Assembly: GCF_002099195.1 (NCBI RefSeq)
Contig: NZ_NBYX01000001.1
Span: 349,828-413,827, forward strand
Direction of reading: 5' to 3'
Length of the DNA stretch: 64,000 nucleotides
From: Burkholderia puraquae
Lineage (GTDB): Bacteria; Pseudomonadota; Gammaproteobacteria; Burkholderiales; Burkholderiaceae
Of the stretch, positions 34,448 to 43,537 are shown one piece after another. The notes beneath the pieces were generated by a model. The model did no database searches. It saw only the letters and a program-made list of their open reading frames with translations, and was not told the DNA's origin. Position numbers and translations under genes: made by a program. Position 1 is the first letter of the stretch; every line of letters begins with the position of its first letter.

Positions 34448-35641
34448 GTGCATCGCGACAACGATTCGAACGCACTGGCCGCCACGCTGATCGCCCGGGC
34501 CGAGGCGCTGGCGCCGACGCTGGCCGGCCGCGCCGCGCAGGCGGAAGCGCAGGGCCGCATCCCGGCCGAGACGATCGCCGACATGCAGGCCGCGGGCTTC
34601 TTCAAGGTGCTGCAGCCGAAACGCTACGGCGGCTACGAGCTCGATCCGCAGGCCTTCTTCGACATCCAGATGGCGCTTGCGCGCGGCTGCATGTCGACGG
34701 CGTGGGTGTATGGCGTCGTCGGCGTGCACAACTGGCAGCTCGCGCTGTTCGACGAACGCGCGCAGCAGGACGTGTGGGGCAAGGACCCGGCGACGCTGAT
34801 TGCGTCGACCTACATGCCGGTCGGCCGCGTGAGCCCGGTCGACGGCGGTTTTCGCCTGTCGGGCCACTGGAAGTTCTCGAGCGGCAGCGAACTGTGCGAA
34901 TGGGTGTTCCTCGGCGCATTGGTGCCGCCGGCCGAAGCCGGCCAGCCGCCCGAATACCGCACCTTCCTGCTGCCGAAATCCGATTACCGGATTCAGCAGG
35001 ACTGGGACGTGCTCGGCCTGCGCGCGACGGGCAGCCACGACATCGTCGTCGACGACGTGTTCGTGCCCGCATACCGCACGCACAAGGCAATCGACGGGAT
35101 GATGGGCACGAGCCCGGGCCTCGCCGTCAACGACGCGCCGCTGTTCAAGCTGCCGTTCGCGCAGATCTTCGTGCGTGCCGTGTGCACGTCGTGCATCGGT
35201 GCGCTGCAGGGGGCGCTCGACGATTTCACCGGTTATGCGGCCACGCGCGTGTCGGCCAACAGCGGCGCGAAGACGACCGACGATCCGGGCGCGCAGAACG
35301 CGTGCGCGAACGCGGCCGTCGCGATCGACGAGATGAAAGTGCTGCTCAAGCGCAATTTCGCGGAACTGATGGCGTCGGTCACCGGCGGCCCGGCCGTGTC
35401 GATCGAGCGCCGCGTGCATTTCCGCTACCAGTCCGCCCAGGTCGCCGAACGCTGCGCGCAGGCCGCGAACGCGCTGCTGCGCTACGCGGGCGGCAACGGC
35501 ATCTATCACCGCAACCCGCTGGTGCGCCGCTTCCTCGACCTGCATGCGGCCCGTGCGCACTACGCGAACAACGTGGACCGTTTCGGCCAGAACCTCGGCG
35601 CCGTGATGCTCGGCCGCGAGAACACCGACTTCTTCATTTGA
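34448..35641 (+). CDS. hsaA: HsaA-like flavin-dependent monooxygenase, oxygenase component
   Basis: 397 aa, acyl-CoA-dehydrogenase-fold hydroxylase. HsaA hydroxylates 3-HSA to the catechol 3,4-DHSA in steroid degradation, using FMNH2 from HsaB. Seen: FFKVLQPKRYGGYELDPQAF, GCMSTAWVYGVVGVHNWQL, LSGHWKFSSGSELCEW, ATGSHDIVVDDVFVPAYRT, GGNGIYHRNPLVRRFLDLHA. Length matches HsaA (394). GTG start with AGGAG 6 bases upstream. Partner flavin reductase is two genes downstream. Other aromatic hydroxylases share the fold; cluster context supports HsaA. Confidence 0.78.
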   Translation: MHRDNDSNALAATLIARAEALAPTLAGRAAQAEAQGRIPAETIADMQAAGFFKVLQPKRYGGYELDPQAFFDIQMALARGCMSTAWVYGVVGVHNWQLALFDERAQQDVWGKDPATLIASTYMPVGRVSPVDGGFRLSGHWKFSSGSELCEWVFLGALVPPAEAGQPPEYRTFLLPKSDYRIQQDWDVLGLRATGSHDIVVDDVFVPAYRTHKAIDGMMGTSPGLAVNDAPLFKLPFAQIFVRAVCTSCIGALQGALDDFTGYAATRVSANSGAKTTDDPGAQNACANAAVAIDEMKVLLKRNFAELMASVTGGPAVSIERRVHFRYQSAQVAERCAQAANALLRYAGGNGIYHRNPLVRRFLDLHAARAHYANNVDRFGQNLGAVMLGRENTDFFI

Positions 35642-35651
35642 CGAGGCCGCG

Positions 35652-37409
35652 ATGAACGACCCTCAAGCACAGCAATACGTGTTCGACGTGGTGGTCGTCG
35701 GTTCGGGCGCGGGCGCGCTGCTCGCGGCGTGCCGCGCGGCCGACCGCGGCCTGTCCGTCGTCGTGATCGAGAAGACGGCGCTGTACGGCGGCACGTCGGC
35801 TGTTTCAGGCGGCGGCATCTGGGTGCCGTGCAACCACCATATCGCCGAACTGGGCGCGACCGATTCGCGCGCGGCCGCGCGCGGCTACATCGAAGCCTGC
35901 GTGGCCGGCGCATCGACACCCGAGAAGCTCGATACGTATCTCGACCGCGCGCCGGAGATGCTGCGCTACCTGGAATCGAAGACGCCCGTGCGTTACCAGT
36001 CGCTGCCGAAGTACGCGGACTATTTCCAGAAGGTGCCGGGCGCGATGCCGGGCTATCGCGCGCTCGATCCGCTGCCGTTCGACGGCGGGCTGCTCGGCGA
36101 CGAGTTCGACCGGCTGCGGCCGCCGTCGCCCGGCACGCTGATCGGCGGGCGCGTCGCGGTGACGTCGAAGGAAGCGCACACGCTGTTCTCGCGCGGGCCC
36201 GGCTTCATGAAGCTCGCGATCGCGCAGTTCGGCCGCTACTGGCTCGATATCGGGATGCGCCGCCGTACGCGGCGCGACCGGCGCCTGACGCTCGGCAATG
36301 CGCTGATCGGCGGGCTGCGCCGTGCGCTGCTCGACCGCAACGTGCCCGTGTGGCTCGATACGCCGATGCGCGACCTGCTCGACGTGGACGGCCGCGTGAC
36401 GGGCGTGCGTGCGCAGCGCTTCGGGCAGCCCGTGACGATCGCCGCGCGGCGCGGCGTGATCCTCGGCGCGGGCGGCTTCGAGCGCAACCAGCCGATGCGC
36501 GAGCGCTACCTGCCGCAGCCGACGCAGGCGCAGTGGAGTGCGACGCCGCCCGCCAACACCGGCGACGCGATCGCCGAAGGCCATCGGCTCGGCGGCGCGC
36601 TGGCGCTGATGGAGCATGTGTGGGGCGCGCCGACGGTCGGAGTCGCCGGAGAGGAAAAGCAGCGCGCGCTGTTCGTCGAACGCAACCTGCCGGGCTGCGT
36701 GATCGTCAATAGCCGCGGCAAGCGCTTCGTCAACGAAGCCGCACCGTATTCCGAATTCGTGCCGGCAATGTATCGCGACCACGCGCGCACCGGCGCGAGC
36801 GTGCCCGCATGGATGGTGTTCGACGCGCGGTTTCGCCGCAAGTATCCGTGCGGGCCGATCATGCCCGCGTCGATGATGCCCGATTCGCGGATTCCGGCCG
36901 CGTTCCGGGACGTGATCGTGAAGGCCGACACGATCGACGCGCTGGCCGCACGCATCGGCGTCGACGCGGCCGGCCTGCACGGCACGCTGCGCGACATGGC
37001 GCGCTATGCGGTCACCGGGATCGACGAAGCATTCGGCAAGGGTGACAACCTGTTCGACACGTACTACGGCGATCCGCAGAACAAGCCGAACCCGTGCCTC
37101 GGGCCGGTCGACCAGGCGCCGTTCTACGCGGTGCGGATCGACGCGGGCGACATCGGCACGAAGGGCGGGCTCGTCACCGACGTGCACGCCCGCGTGCTGC
37201 GCGCCGACGGCGAGCCGATCGACGGCCTCTACGCGATCGGCAACACCAGTGCATCGATGATGGGCGCGAGCTACCCCGGCGCGGGCTCGACGCTCGGCCC
37301 GGCGATGACCTTCGGGTATCTCGCCGCCGACCACCTGGCCGCGCAGGCGGCCGACGCCGGCGGCCGGCCAGCCCGGCCATCCACGACTGAACTTGACGGA
37401 GTCCAATGA
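35652..37409 (+). CDS. kstD: KstD-like FAD-dependent 3-ketosteroid dehydrogenase
   Basis: 585 aa. FAD-binding N-terminus VVVVGSGAGALLAACRAADR, EKTALYGGTSAVSGGGIWVP, and the C-terminal second FAD contact GNTSASMMGASYPGAGSTLG followed by PAMTFGYLAADH, which is the KstD signature. KstD inserts the delta-1 double bond into ring A of 3-ketosteroids. Could instead be the delta-4(5-alpha) dehydrogenase of the same family. Starts 10 bases after hsaA and overlaps hsaB at its end. Confidence 0.75.
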   Translation: MNDPQAQQYVFDVVVVGSGAGALLAACRAADRGLSVVVIEKTALYGGTSAVSGGGIWVPCNHHIAELGATDSRAAARGYIEACVAGASTPEKLDTYLDRAPEMLRYLESKTPVRYQSLPKYADYFQKVPGAMPGYRALDPLPFDGGLLGDEFDRLRPPSPGTLIGGRVAVTSKEAHTLFSRGPGFMKLAIAQFGRYWLDIGMRRRTRRDRRLTLGNALIGGLRRALLDRNVPVWLDTPMRDLLDVDGRVTGVRAQRFGQPVTIAARRGVILGAGGFERNQPMRERYLPQPTQAQWSATPPANTGDAIAEGHRLGGALALMEHVWGAPTVGVAGEEKQRALFVERNLPGCVIVNSRGKRFVNEAAPYSEFVPAMYRDHARTGASVPAWMVFDARFRRKYPCGPIMPASMMPDSRIPAAFRDVIVKADTIDALAARIGVDAAGLHGTLRDMARYAVTGIDEAFGKGDNLFDTYYGDPQNKPNPCLGPVDQAPFYAVRIDAGDIGTKGGLVTDVHARVLRADGEPIDGLYAIGNTSASMMGASYPGAGSTLGPAMTFGYLAADHLAAQAADAGGRPARPSTTELDGVQ

Positions 37410-37927
37410 TGAGCGATCTCACCACCCATCCGCTGCGCACCGACATGCTGCTCGCGATGCGCCGCCTCGCGCGCTCCGTCACGGTCATCAGCAGCGCGCA
37501 CGACGGCCGGCGCTACTCGATGTCCGCGACGGCGGTCGATTCGCTGTCGACCGATCCGCCGTCGCTGCTGATCTGCATCAACCGCACCGCGTCGCTGTAT
37601 CCGCCGCTCGACGCGGGCGCCGGATTCTGCGTGAACGTGTTGTCGGCCGCCCACGAAGGCATTGCGATCGACTGCAGCGGCCGGCTGAAGGGCGAGGCGC
37701 GCTTCACGACCGGCGACTGGCATACGTCGCCGCACGGTGTCCCGTATCTGCGCGACGCGCAGGCGAGCCTCGTGTGCGAGCAGGACGGCCGCTTCGAGTA
37801 CGGCACGCATACGGTGTTCATCGGGCGCATCCGCGAGGTGCTGATGAGCGGCGACGTCGATCCGCTCGTCTATCTCGACGGTGCCTATACGACGCCCGGC
37901 GCACCGGTGGCCCGTGCGGCCGCGTGA
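37406..37927 (+). CDS. hsaB: HsaB-like flavin reductase
   Basis: 173 aa flavin reductase-like domain: MRRLARSVTVISSAHDGRRY, SMSATAVDSLSTDPPSLLIC, GAGFCVNVLSAAHEGIA. Supplies reduced flavin to HsaA in the two-component monooxygenase. Start overlaps the kstD stop (ATG 37406, TGA 37407-37409); a second in-frame ATG is at 37409. Followed 15 bases later by kshB. Confidence 0.8.
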   Translation: MMSDLTTHPLRTDMLLAMRRLARSVTVISSAHDGRRYSMSATAVDSLSTDPPSLLICINRTASLYPPLDAGAGFCVNVLSAAHEGIAIDCSGRLKGEARFTTGDWHTSPHGVPYLRDAQASLVCEQDGRFEYGTHTVFIGRIREVLMSGDVDPLVYLDGAYTTPGAPVARAAA

Positions 37928-37942
37928 CGTGAGGAGCCGGCC

Positions 37943-38989
37943 ATGAGCGATTCGCGCTTCCATCGGCTGACCGTTGCCGAAGTGATTGCCGAAAGCGACG
38001 ATGCATGCTCGTTCGTGTTCGACGTGCCGGCCGCGTTGCGCGACGCATTCGCGTACCGGCCCGGGCAGTTCCTGACGCTGAACGTGCCGTGCGCGGACGC
38101 AACCGTCGCGCGCTGCTATTCGCTGTCGAGCGCGCCCGGCATCGACGCTGCGCCGAAGATCACCGTCAAGCGCGTGCGCGACGGCCGGGCGTCGAACTGG
38201 CTGTGCGACCGCGTGCAGGCGGGCGACACGCTCGACGTGCTGCCGCCGGCCGGCGTGTTCACGCCGCGCACGCTCGACGGCGACCTGCTGCTGTTCGCGG
38301 GCGGCAGCGGCATCACGCCCGTGCTGTCGATCCTGAAATCGGCGCTCGTGCACGGGCGCGGGATGCTGACGCTGGTCTATGCGAACCGCGACGAACGCTC
38401 GGTGATTTTCCGCGACGAGCTGCAGCAGCTCGCGCAGCGCCATCCGGGCCGTGTGCGCGTGATCCACTGGCTCGACAGCGTGCAGGGCATCCCGCAGCAG
38501 CGCCATCTCGAGGAACTCGCGCGGCCGTTCAGCCGGCAGGAGACGTTCATCTGCGGGCCCGCGCTGTTCATGGAGAACGCGCTGGCCGCGATGCTCGGCC
38601 TCGGGCTGCCGCGCGCGCGCGTGCACGTCGAGCGGTTCGCGTCGCTGCCCGATGCGCCGGCGCAGGCCGATACGGCGGCGTCAAGCGCAGCGGCGGCGGC
38701 TGCATCGGGCGACGGCGCGGCGATCGAGACGGTGCTCGACGGCGACGCGTTCGCATTCGACAGCGCCCCCGGCGAAACGCTGCTCGACGCGATGCTGCGC
38801 GCAGGCGTGCCGGCGCCGAATTCCTGCCGGATGGGGCAATGCGGCGCGTGCATGTGCCGGATCGAGCGCGGCGCGGTCGCGCTCGACAGCAACCACGTGC
38901 TCGACGACGACGAAATCGCGGCCGGCTGGACGCTCGCCTGTTGCGCCCGGCCCGCGAGCGATGCGCTGCGCGTGGTGTTTCCCGACTGA
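37943..38989 (+). CDS. kshB: KshB-like ferredoxin-NAD(P)H reductase with 2Fe-2S domain
   Basis: 348 aa. FAD domain (YRPGQFLTLNVPC, RCYSLSSAPGI), NAD domain (LLFAGGSGITPVLSILKSAL, FICGPALFMENAL), an Ala/Ser-rich linker at about 235-260, and a C-terminal plant-type 2Fe-2S domain (CRMGQCGACMC, then TLACCARP). This is the domain order of KshB, the electron-transfer partner of the KshA hydroxylase (here at 62651). Paa/Hmp-like reductases share the order; cluster context decides. Confidence 0.78.
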   Translation: MSDSRFHRLTVAEVIAESDDACSFVFDVPAALRDAFAYRPGQFLTLNVPCADATVARCYSLSSAPGIDAAPKITVKRVRDGRASNWLCDRVQAGDTLDVLPPAGVFTPRTLDGDLLLFAGGSGITPVLSILKSALVHGRGMLTLVYANRDERSVIFRDELQQLAQRHPGRVRVIHWLDSVQGIPQQRHLEELARPFSRQETFICGPALFMENALAAMLGLGLPRARVHVERFASLPDAPAQADTAASSAAAAAASGDGAAIETVLDGDAFAFDSAPGETLLDAMLRAGVPAPNSCRMGQCGACMCRIERGAVALDSNHVLDDDEIAAGWTLACCARPASDALRVVFPD

Positions 38990-39028
38990 GCCGCGGCGCG
39001 CCGGCGGCGCGCACGGCCACCCTGATCT

Positions 39029-40615
39029 ATGACGATGGACAACGAAATCCTCACCACGCCCGCGCTGATCGCACGGGCAGCCGCGCGCCACGGCGCGCAT
39101 CCGGCGATCGAGTCGGCGCATGGCCGGCTGACCTACGCGGAACTCGACGCGGCACGGCTCGACGCGGCCCGCGCGCTGCTCGCAAGCGGCATCGAGGCCG
39201 GCGACCGCATAGCGATCTGGGCGCCGAACCTGCCGCAATGGATCGTCGCGGCGCTGGCGATCCACACCGTCGGTGCAATCCTCGTGCCGGTCAATACACG
39301 GATGAAGGGGATGGAGGTGGGCGGCATCCTGCACGACGGCGGCGCACGGCTGCTGTTCTGCTGCGGCACCTTCCTCGGCGAATCCTATCCGGCGATGCTC
39401 GCGCCGCACCGGCCCGCGACGCTCGAGCGCGTCGTCGTGTTCGACGGCGAGCCGCCTTCAAGCGCGTGCGACGAGACCTGGAACGCGTTCCTCGCACGCG
39501 GCGCCGGGGTGCCGCTGGCCGCGGTGCGCGAACGCGAGGCACAGGTGACGCCCGACACCGTGATGGACCTGATGTTCACGTCCGGCACGACGGGCCGGCC
39601 GAAGGGCGTGATGACCGCGCACGGCCAGAACCTGCGCGCCGCGCAGGCGTGGGCGGCGATTGCCGGCGTGCGCGCCGACGACCGCTACCTGATCGTCAAT
39701 CCGTTCTTCCACACGTTCGGCTACAAGGCCGGCTGGCTCGCCGCGCTGTCGAGCGGCGCGACCGTGCTGCCGCATCTCGTGTTCCAGCCGGACGACGTGC
39801 TGCGGCGCGTTGCCGACGATCGCGTGTCGGTGCTGCCCGGGCCGCCGACGCTGTATTACGCGCTGCTCGACGCGCCCGACCGCGCGACGCGCGACCTGTC
39901 GTCGTTGCGGATCGCGGTGACGGGCGCAGCGGCGATCGCGCCGAGCCTGATCGAGCGGATGCGCGCGGAGCTCGGCTTCGAGACGGTGCTGACCGGCTAC
40001 GGGCTGACCGAATCGTGCGGCTTCGCGACGCTGTGCCGTCGGGGCGACGAAGCGGAAACGGTTGCCTGTACGTCCGGCCGGCCGATGCCCGATGTCGAAT
40101 TGCGCATCGCGGGGGCGGGGGGCGAGGCGCTCGGGCCGGACGAGACCGGCGAGATCTGGGTGCGCGGCTACAACGTGATGCGCGGCTACTTCAACCTGCC
40201 GGACGCGACGCGCGAGACCGTCGATGCCGATGGCTGGCTGCATACGGGCGATCTCGGCTGCGTCGACGCGAACGGCAACCTGAAGATCACCGATCGCATC
40301 AAGGACATGTTCATCGTCGGCGGCTTCAACTGCTATCCGGCCGAGATCGAGCGGCTGCTCGCCGCGCATCCGGCGATCGCACAGGTTGCGCTGGTCGGCG
40401 TGCCCGATACGCGGCTCGGGGAGGTCGGGCACGCGTATGTCGTGCTGCGGCCGGGCGCGCATGCCGACGCCGACGAACTGAACGACTGGGCCCGCCGCAA
40501 CATGGCGAACTACAAGGTGCCGCGGCATTTCACGTTCGTCGAGCAGCTGCCGACGAGTGCCGCGGGGAAGGTGCTGAAGTACCGCCTGCGGGCGGGGACC
40601 GAGGCGGCAGCCTGA
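39029..40615 (+). CDS. fadD3: FadD3-like acyl-CoA ligase (HIP-CoA synthetase)
   Basis: 528 aa ANL-family ligase. A3 motif MFTSGTTGRPKGVM at about residue 183, GYGLTESCGF, WLHTGDLG, GGFNCYPAEIERLLA and catalytic Lys in SAAGKVLKYRLR. FadD3 activates the two-ring product HIP with CoA to start ring C/D degradation; located between the ring A/B genes and the HIP genes. Substrate assignment is from context. Start at first ATG (MTMDNEIL); ribosome-binding site weak. Confidence 0.75.
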   Translation: MTMDNEILTTPALIARAAARHGAHPAIESAHGRLTYAELDAARLDAARALLASGIEAGDRIAIWAPNLPQWIVAALAIHTVGAILVPVNTRMKGMEVGGILHDGGARLLFCCGTFLGESYPAMLAPHRPATLERVVVFDGEPPSSACDETWNAFLARGAGVPLAAVREREAQVTPDTVMDLMFTSGTTGRPKGVMTAHGQNLRAAQAWAAIAGVRADDRYLIVNPFFHTFGYKAGWLAALSSGATVLPHLVFQPDDVLRRVADDRVSVLPGPPTLYYALLDAPDRATRDLSSLRIAVTGAAAIAPSLIERMRAELGFETVLTGYGLTESCGFATLCRRGDEAETVACTSGRPMPDVELRIAGAGGEALGPDETGEIWVRGYNVMRGYFNLPDATRETVDADGWLHTGDLGCVDANGNLKITDRIKDMFIVGGFNCYPAEIERLLAAHPAIAQVALVGVPDTRLGEVGHAYVVLRPGAHADADELNDWARRNMANYKVPRHFTFVEQLPTSAAGKVLKYRLRAGTEAAA

Positions 40616-40647
40616 GTGCAGCCGCATCACACGAGCGGGATGAACGC

Positions 40648-41421
40648 ATGAACGACAACGGGTTTCCGCAGGGCGCGGTGCTGGTATTCGGCGGCAGCGG
40701 CGGGATCGGGCAGGGTGTCGCGCTCGAGTTTGCGCGTGCCGGCGTGCCGGTCGCGGTGGGCTACCGCAGCAAGGCCGATGTTGCCGAGCGTGTCGCGCGC
40801 GACATTCGCGGCGAAGGTGTCGCGGCCAGCACGCACTGCGTCGACGTGACCGATTCCGCACAGGTCGACGCCGCGCTCGCGGCGGCGATCGACGTGCATG
40901 GCCGTGTGCATACGGTCGTCTGGGCGGCCGGGCCGTTCGTGAACCAGCGCCATATCGGCGACATGACGCACGACGACTGGCGCCGCGCGATCGACGTCGA
41001 GACGATCGGCTTTTTCGCGGCAGCGAAGGCCGCGTTGCCGCACTTCCGCGCGTCGGGCGGCGGATCGTTCGTGACGCTCGGGTCGGCCGGGCACCTGCGC
41101 TGGCCCGACCGCGACGGGCTGTCGGTCGCGCCGAAGGCGGCGAACGAGGCGCTGGTCAAGGGGCTGGCACGCGAGGAGGGACGTTACGACATTCGCGCGA
41201 ATTCGATCCTGGTTGGCGTGATCGAGGCCGGGATGTTTCCGGTGCTGCTCGAACAGGGGCAGTTCGACCAGACGTGGATCGACGAGACGCAGAAGATGCT
41301 CGCGCTCAAGCGCTGGGGGAAGGCGCACGATGTCGGGCGGGCGGCGGTGTTTCTGGCGTCGGACCGGGCCAATTACATTACGGGGCAGCAGTTGAATGTT
41401 TCCGGGGGATATGGGTTGTAG
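40648..41421 (+). CDS. SDR-family protein lacking the catalytic tyrosine
   Basis: 257 aa Rossmann protein with the NAD(P) loop GGSGGIGQGVALEF at residues 15-28. The Ser of the catalytic triad is present (GSAGHL, Ser146) and Lys163 aligns, but the Tyr position is Ser159 (DGLSVAPKAANEAL), so the YxxxK motif is broken, and the usual NNAG is WAAG. C-terminal YITGQQLNVSGGYGL is normal. It may use another acid, bind substrate without redox, or be a divergent reductase. Last gene before the break in the cluster. Confidence 0.75.
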   Translation: MNDNGFPQGAVLVFGGSGGIGQGVALEFARAGVPVAVGYRSKADVAERVARDIRGEGVAASTHCVDVTDSAQVDAALAAAIDVHGRVHTVVWAAGPFVNQRHIGDMTHDDWRRAIDVETIGFFAAAKAALPHFRASGGGSFVTLGSAGHLRWPDRDGLSVAPKAANEALVKGLAREEGRYDIRANSILVGVIEAGMFPVLLEQGQFDQTWIDETQKMLALKRWGKAHDVGRAAVFLASDRANYITGQQLNVSGGYGL

Positions 41422-42229
41422 CGGGGTGCAGAAAAGCCTGTTCGGGCGAGCGCGCTCGAGCGCCGGTCGTCATCGGCGCTGACATCGCCCGCCTTAACTC
41501 CCTCGTCAGATCGTCGACGATGCCGGTCGACATGCCGATCGGTTCTCGACAATCGCTTCGGCTTGCATAACGCGCCCGGTGCGCAACGCGGACAAGATGC
41601 ATGCGCACGCATCGGTATTCACCCTGCATCGCCACGCGCGATCGTGCATCGGCCTCGCGCTCGACCGGCGCGAGGTCACATCCTTGCAACGCATTCTTCA
41701 ATGCATTGCGCCGCACACCCTTGATGGCAACGACGACTCTCAAGCGCTGAAGGCCGTCCCGTCTCGTTCGACGCGCGTTGCGGCATCGATGCCGACACAT
41801 CGGATCGCGTGCCCCGGCCTCGTCTGCCGAATAACGATGCGTTCCTGAAACATTTCCTCCGATTACAACCCGCGTAAGCGCCCGTGTTTTGCGGTGACGC
41901 TTGTCCCGCTTCGGTTTGCGCCGCATGGCATGCGCTTTGCGGTTGACCCGGTGCCGCCGGTGCAAACGAAACGTGCAAGAACGATGGACGCATCGACGGC
42001 ATGCAACGACATCGAAACAAACGGGGAATCGGATCGGGCCGTGGGCGCCGCCTGGAGCGGCGTATATGCCGCGCATGTCGTATCGGTCATGCGCACGGGG
42101 CAACGCGTGCCCGATCCGTCGAACAGCAAGCGTGCTTGCAAGGTGTCGTGCCGGGGTTCGCATCACGCAGGGCGGCGCAGGCCGCATGCGGTGGCGAGGC
42201 GCACCCGGCACATGTCGGGGGAGGCGCCC
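41422..42229. other. 808-base region without a recognised gene inside the catabolic cluster
   Basis: Open frames exist on both strands but none has a ribosome-binding site, family pattern or normal amino-acid composition (His/Arg/Cys-rich). GC looks lower than in the flanking catabolic genes. No insertion-sequence terminal repeat was found by eye. It separates the ring A/B block from the rest. Confidence 0.5.
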
Positions 42230-42889
42230 GTGAAAATGACGGTGAACCAATGGGCCGCGGTCGCGGTGATGTGCGCCGCGAGCGCGCATGCGCAGGAAAT
42301 CTACCTGCAGGGCGGCACGCAGGGCGTCGGCATCGGCGCGGCCGTGAGCTTCAATTCGATGCTGGGCGCGCACGCGGACTTCAATGCGATCGATCTTTCG
42401 CATGACTTCACGGTGGCCGGCAATCGCTATCAGGACGACCTGAAGCTGCGCCAGGGCGGCCTGTACGCGGACATCTTTCCGTGGCGAGGGAGCGGCTTCC
42501 GGGCGACGCTCGGCCTGCGTTTCAACGATGACACGCTCCGCGGCGTATCGGTGCCGACCAATGGCACCTATGTGTTCGGCGGCAAGCGCTTTCCGGCGAT
42601 GCCGGGGATGTATGCGGTGGCGGAAGCGCGCTATCCGACCGTGATGCCGTACTTCGGGATCGGCTACGGGCATCGGCCGGCGTCGAAAGGGCTGGGATTC
42701 GTCGCCGACCTCGGCGTGGCGTACGGGATACCGAAATGTTCGTACACGCTGTCGCCGGAACTGGCGGCCGCGGCGGGGCCGGCGAAGAGCCAGATCCTGG
42801 CCGCGAGCGGGCTGGATTCGCTGCGGCAGGTGATGTCGCGCTATCGGTGGTATCCGGTTTTGCAGATCGGGATTTCGTATCGGTTCTGA
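42230..42889 (+). CDS. Outer-membrane beta-barrel-like hypothetical protein
   Basis: 219 aa. Signal peptide (MKMTVNQWAAVAVMCAASAH then AQE), then alternating, glycine-rich strands (YLQGGTQGVGIGAAVSFNSM, LGFVADLGVAYGIP) ending in the outer-membrane C-terminal pattern YPVLQIGISYRF with final Phe. GTG start selected because GGGGGAGG lies 5 bases upstream. Possibly an OmpW/MipA-like porin; no firm family. Located between steroid genes but a role in uptake is only a guess. Confidence 0.65.
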   Translation: MKMTVNQWAAVAVMCAASAHAQEIYLQGGTQGVGIGAAVSFNSMLGAHADFNAIDLSHDFTVAGNRYQDDLKLRQGGLYADIFPWRGSGFRATLGLRFNDDTLRGVSVPTNGTYVFGGKRFPAMPGMYAVAEARYPTVMPYFGIGYGHRPASKGLGFVADLGVAYGIPKCSYTLSPELAAAAGPAKSQILAASGLDSLRQVMSRYRWYPVLQIGISYRF

Positions 42890-43300
42890 GCGGCCGGGCT
42901 GTCGTGAAGTGTGCCGGGCGGGGGATTGCCGGTAGCGCCGATACGGGCGTGACAACGGGTGTTGGCACGGGCGCCGGCTGACGAGCGTCGCGAGCACCGT
43001 CGCGAGCATCGTGCACGGCGGCGGTGACTGCAGTCGCCCCGCTTCGATCGGGGCGCGCCCGCGCAGGCCGTTCAGCGGTGAATGGCCGATTGGCTGTCTT
43101 TTCCGCCGTTCCGATCCGGCTTACCTTGCAGGCAGCAATTCGACGTGTCGGGCGAGCGGCGCATGCCGACAGGATTCATGCGGCCCGCTGCCGTTCGCCG
43201 ACGCCAACCACCGTCCTCCTTCCGTCAATGGCGATGATAGCAATGATTGCAATTTGCGGTCATGGCGCTATCATTGATATCAACCTGGATGGAGGGAATC
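42890..43300. promoter_or_regulatory. 411-base intergenic region with toxin-antitoxin operator
   Basis: No gene recognised. Near the right end is an inverted repeat, ATGATAGC (43234-43241) and GCTATCAT (43267-43274), 25 bases apart, in locally AT-rich sequence 27 bases upstream of the antitoxin start. The half-site TGATAGCA resembles the FitAB operator half-site known from Neisseria. Confidence 0.6.
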
Positions 43301-43537
43301 ATGGCAAATCTACTGGTGCGTAACGTGGATGACAGTATCGTTCAGAGCCTGCGCGAGCAGGCGGCGGCAAATGGCAGGAGTGCCGAGGCCGAACATCGGG
43401 CCATTCTGGCCGATGCGCTCGGCCGGCCGAAGCGAAAGACCTTTGCACAAGTGCTGATGAGCATGCCTGATGTTGGCGACGACGCGGATTTTCAACGTGT
43501 TCAGGATTCGGGCGAGGCCAGGCGTGTATTTGATTGA
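43301..43537 (+). CDS. FitA/VapB-type ribbon-helix-helix antitoxin
   Basis: 78 aa. MANLLVRNVDDSIVQSLREQ at the N-terminus is the FitA-type ribbon-helix-helix DNA-binding fold, AAANGRSAEAEHRAILADAL its second helix; the C-terminal FQRVQDSGEARRVF would wrap the toxin. GGAGGG box 4-9 bases upstream. Overlaps the toxin gene by 14 bases and should repress the pair from the inverted repeat at 43234-43274. Confidence 0.88.
   Translation: MANLLVRNVDDSIVQSLREQAAANGRSAEAEHRAILADALGRPKRKTFAQVLMSMPDVGDDADFQRVQDSGEARRVFD

Noticed and set aside
41378..43009. Long open frame on the minus strand across the cluster break
   Set aside because: Its composition is Arg/His-rich with no family pattern or ribosome-binding site, and it is antisense to a clear outer-membrane protein gene; a GC-driven open frame.
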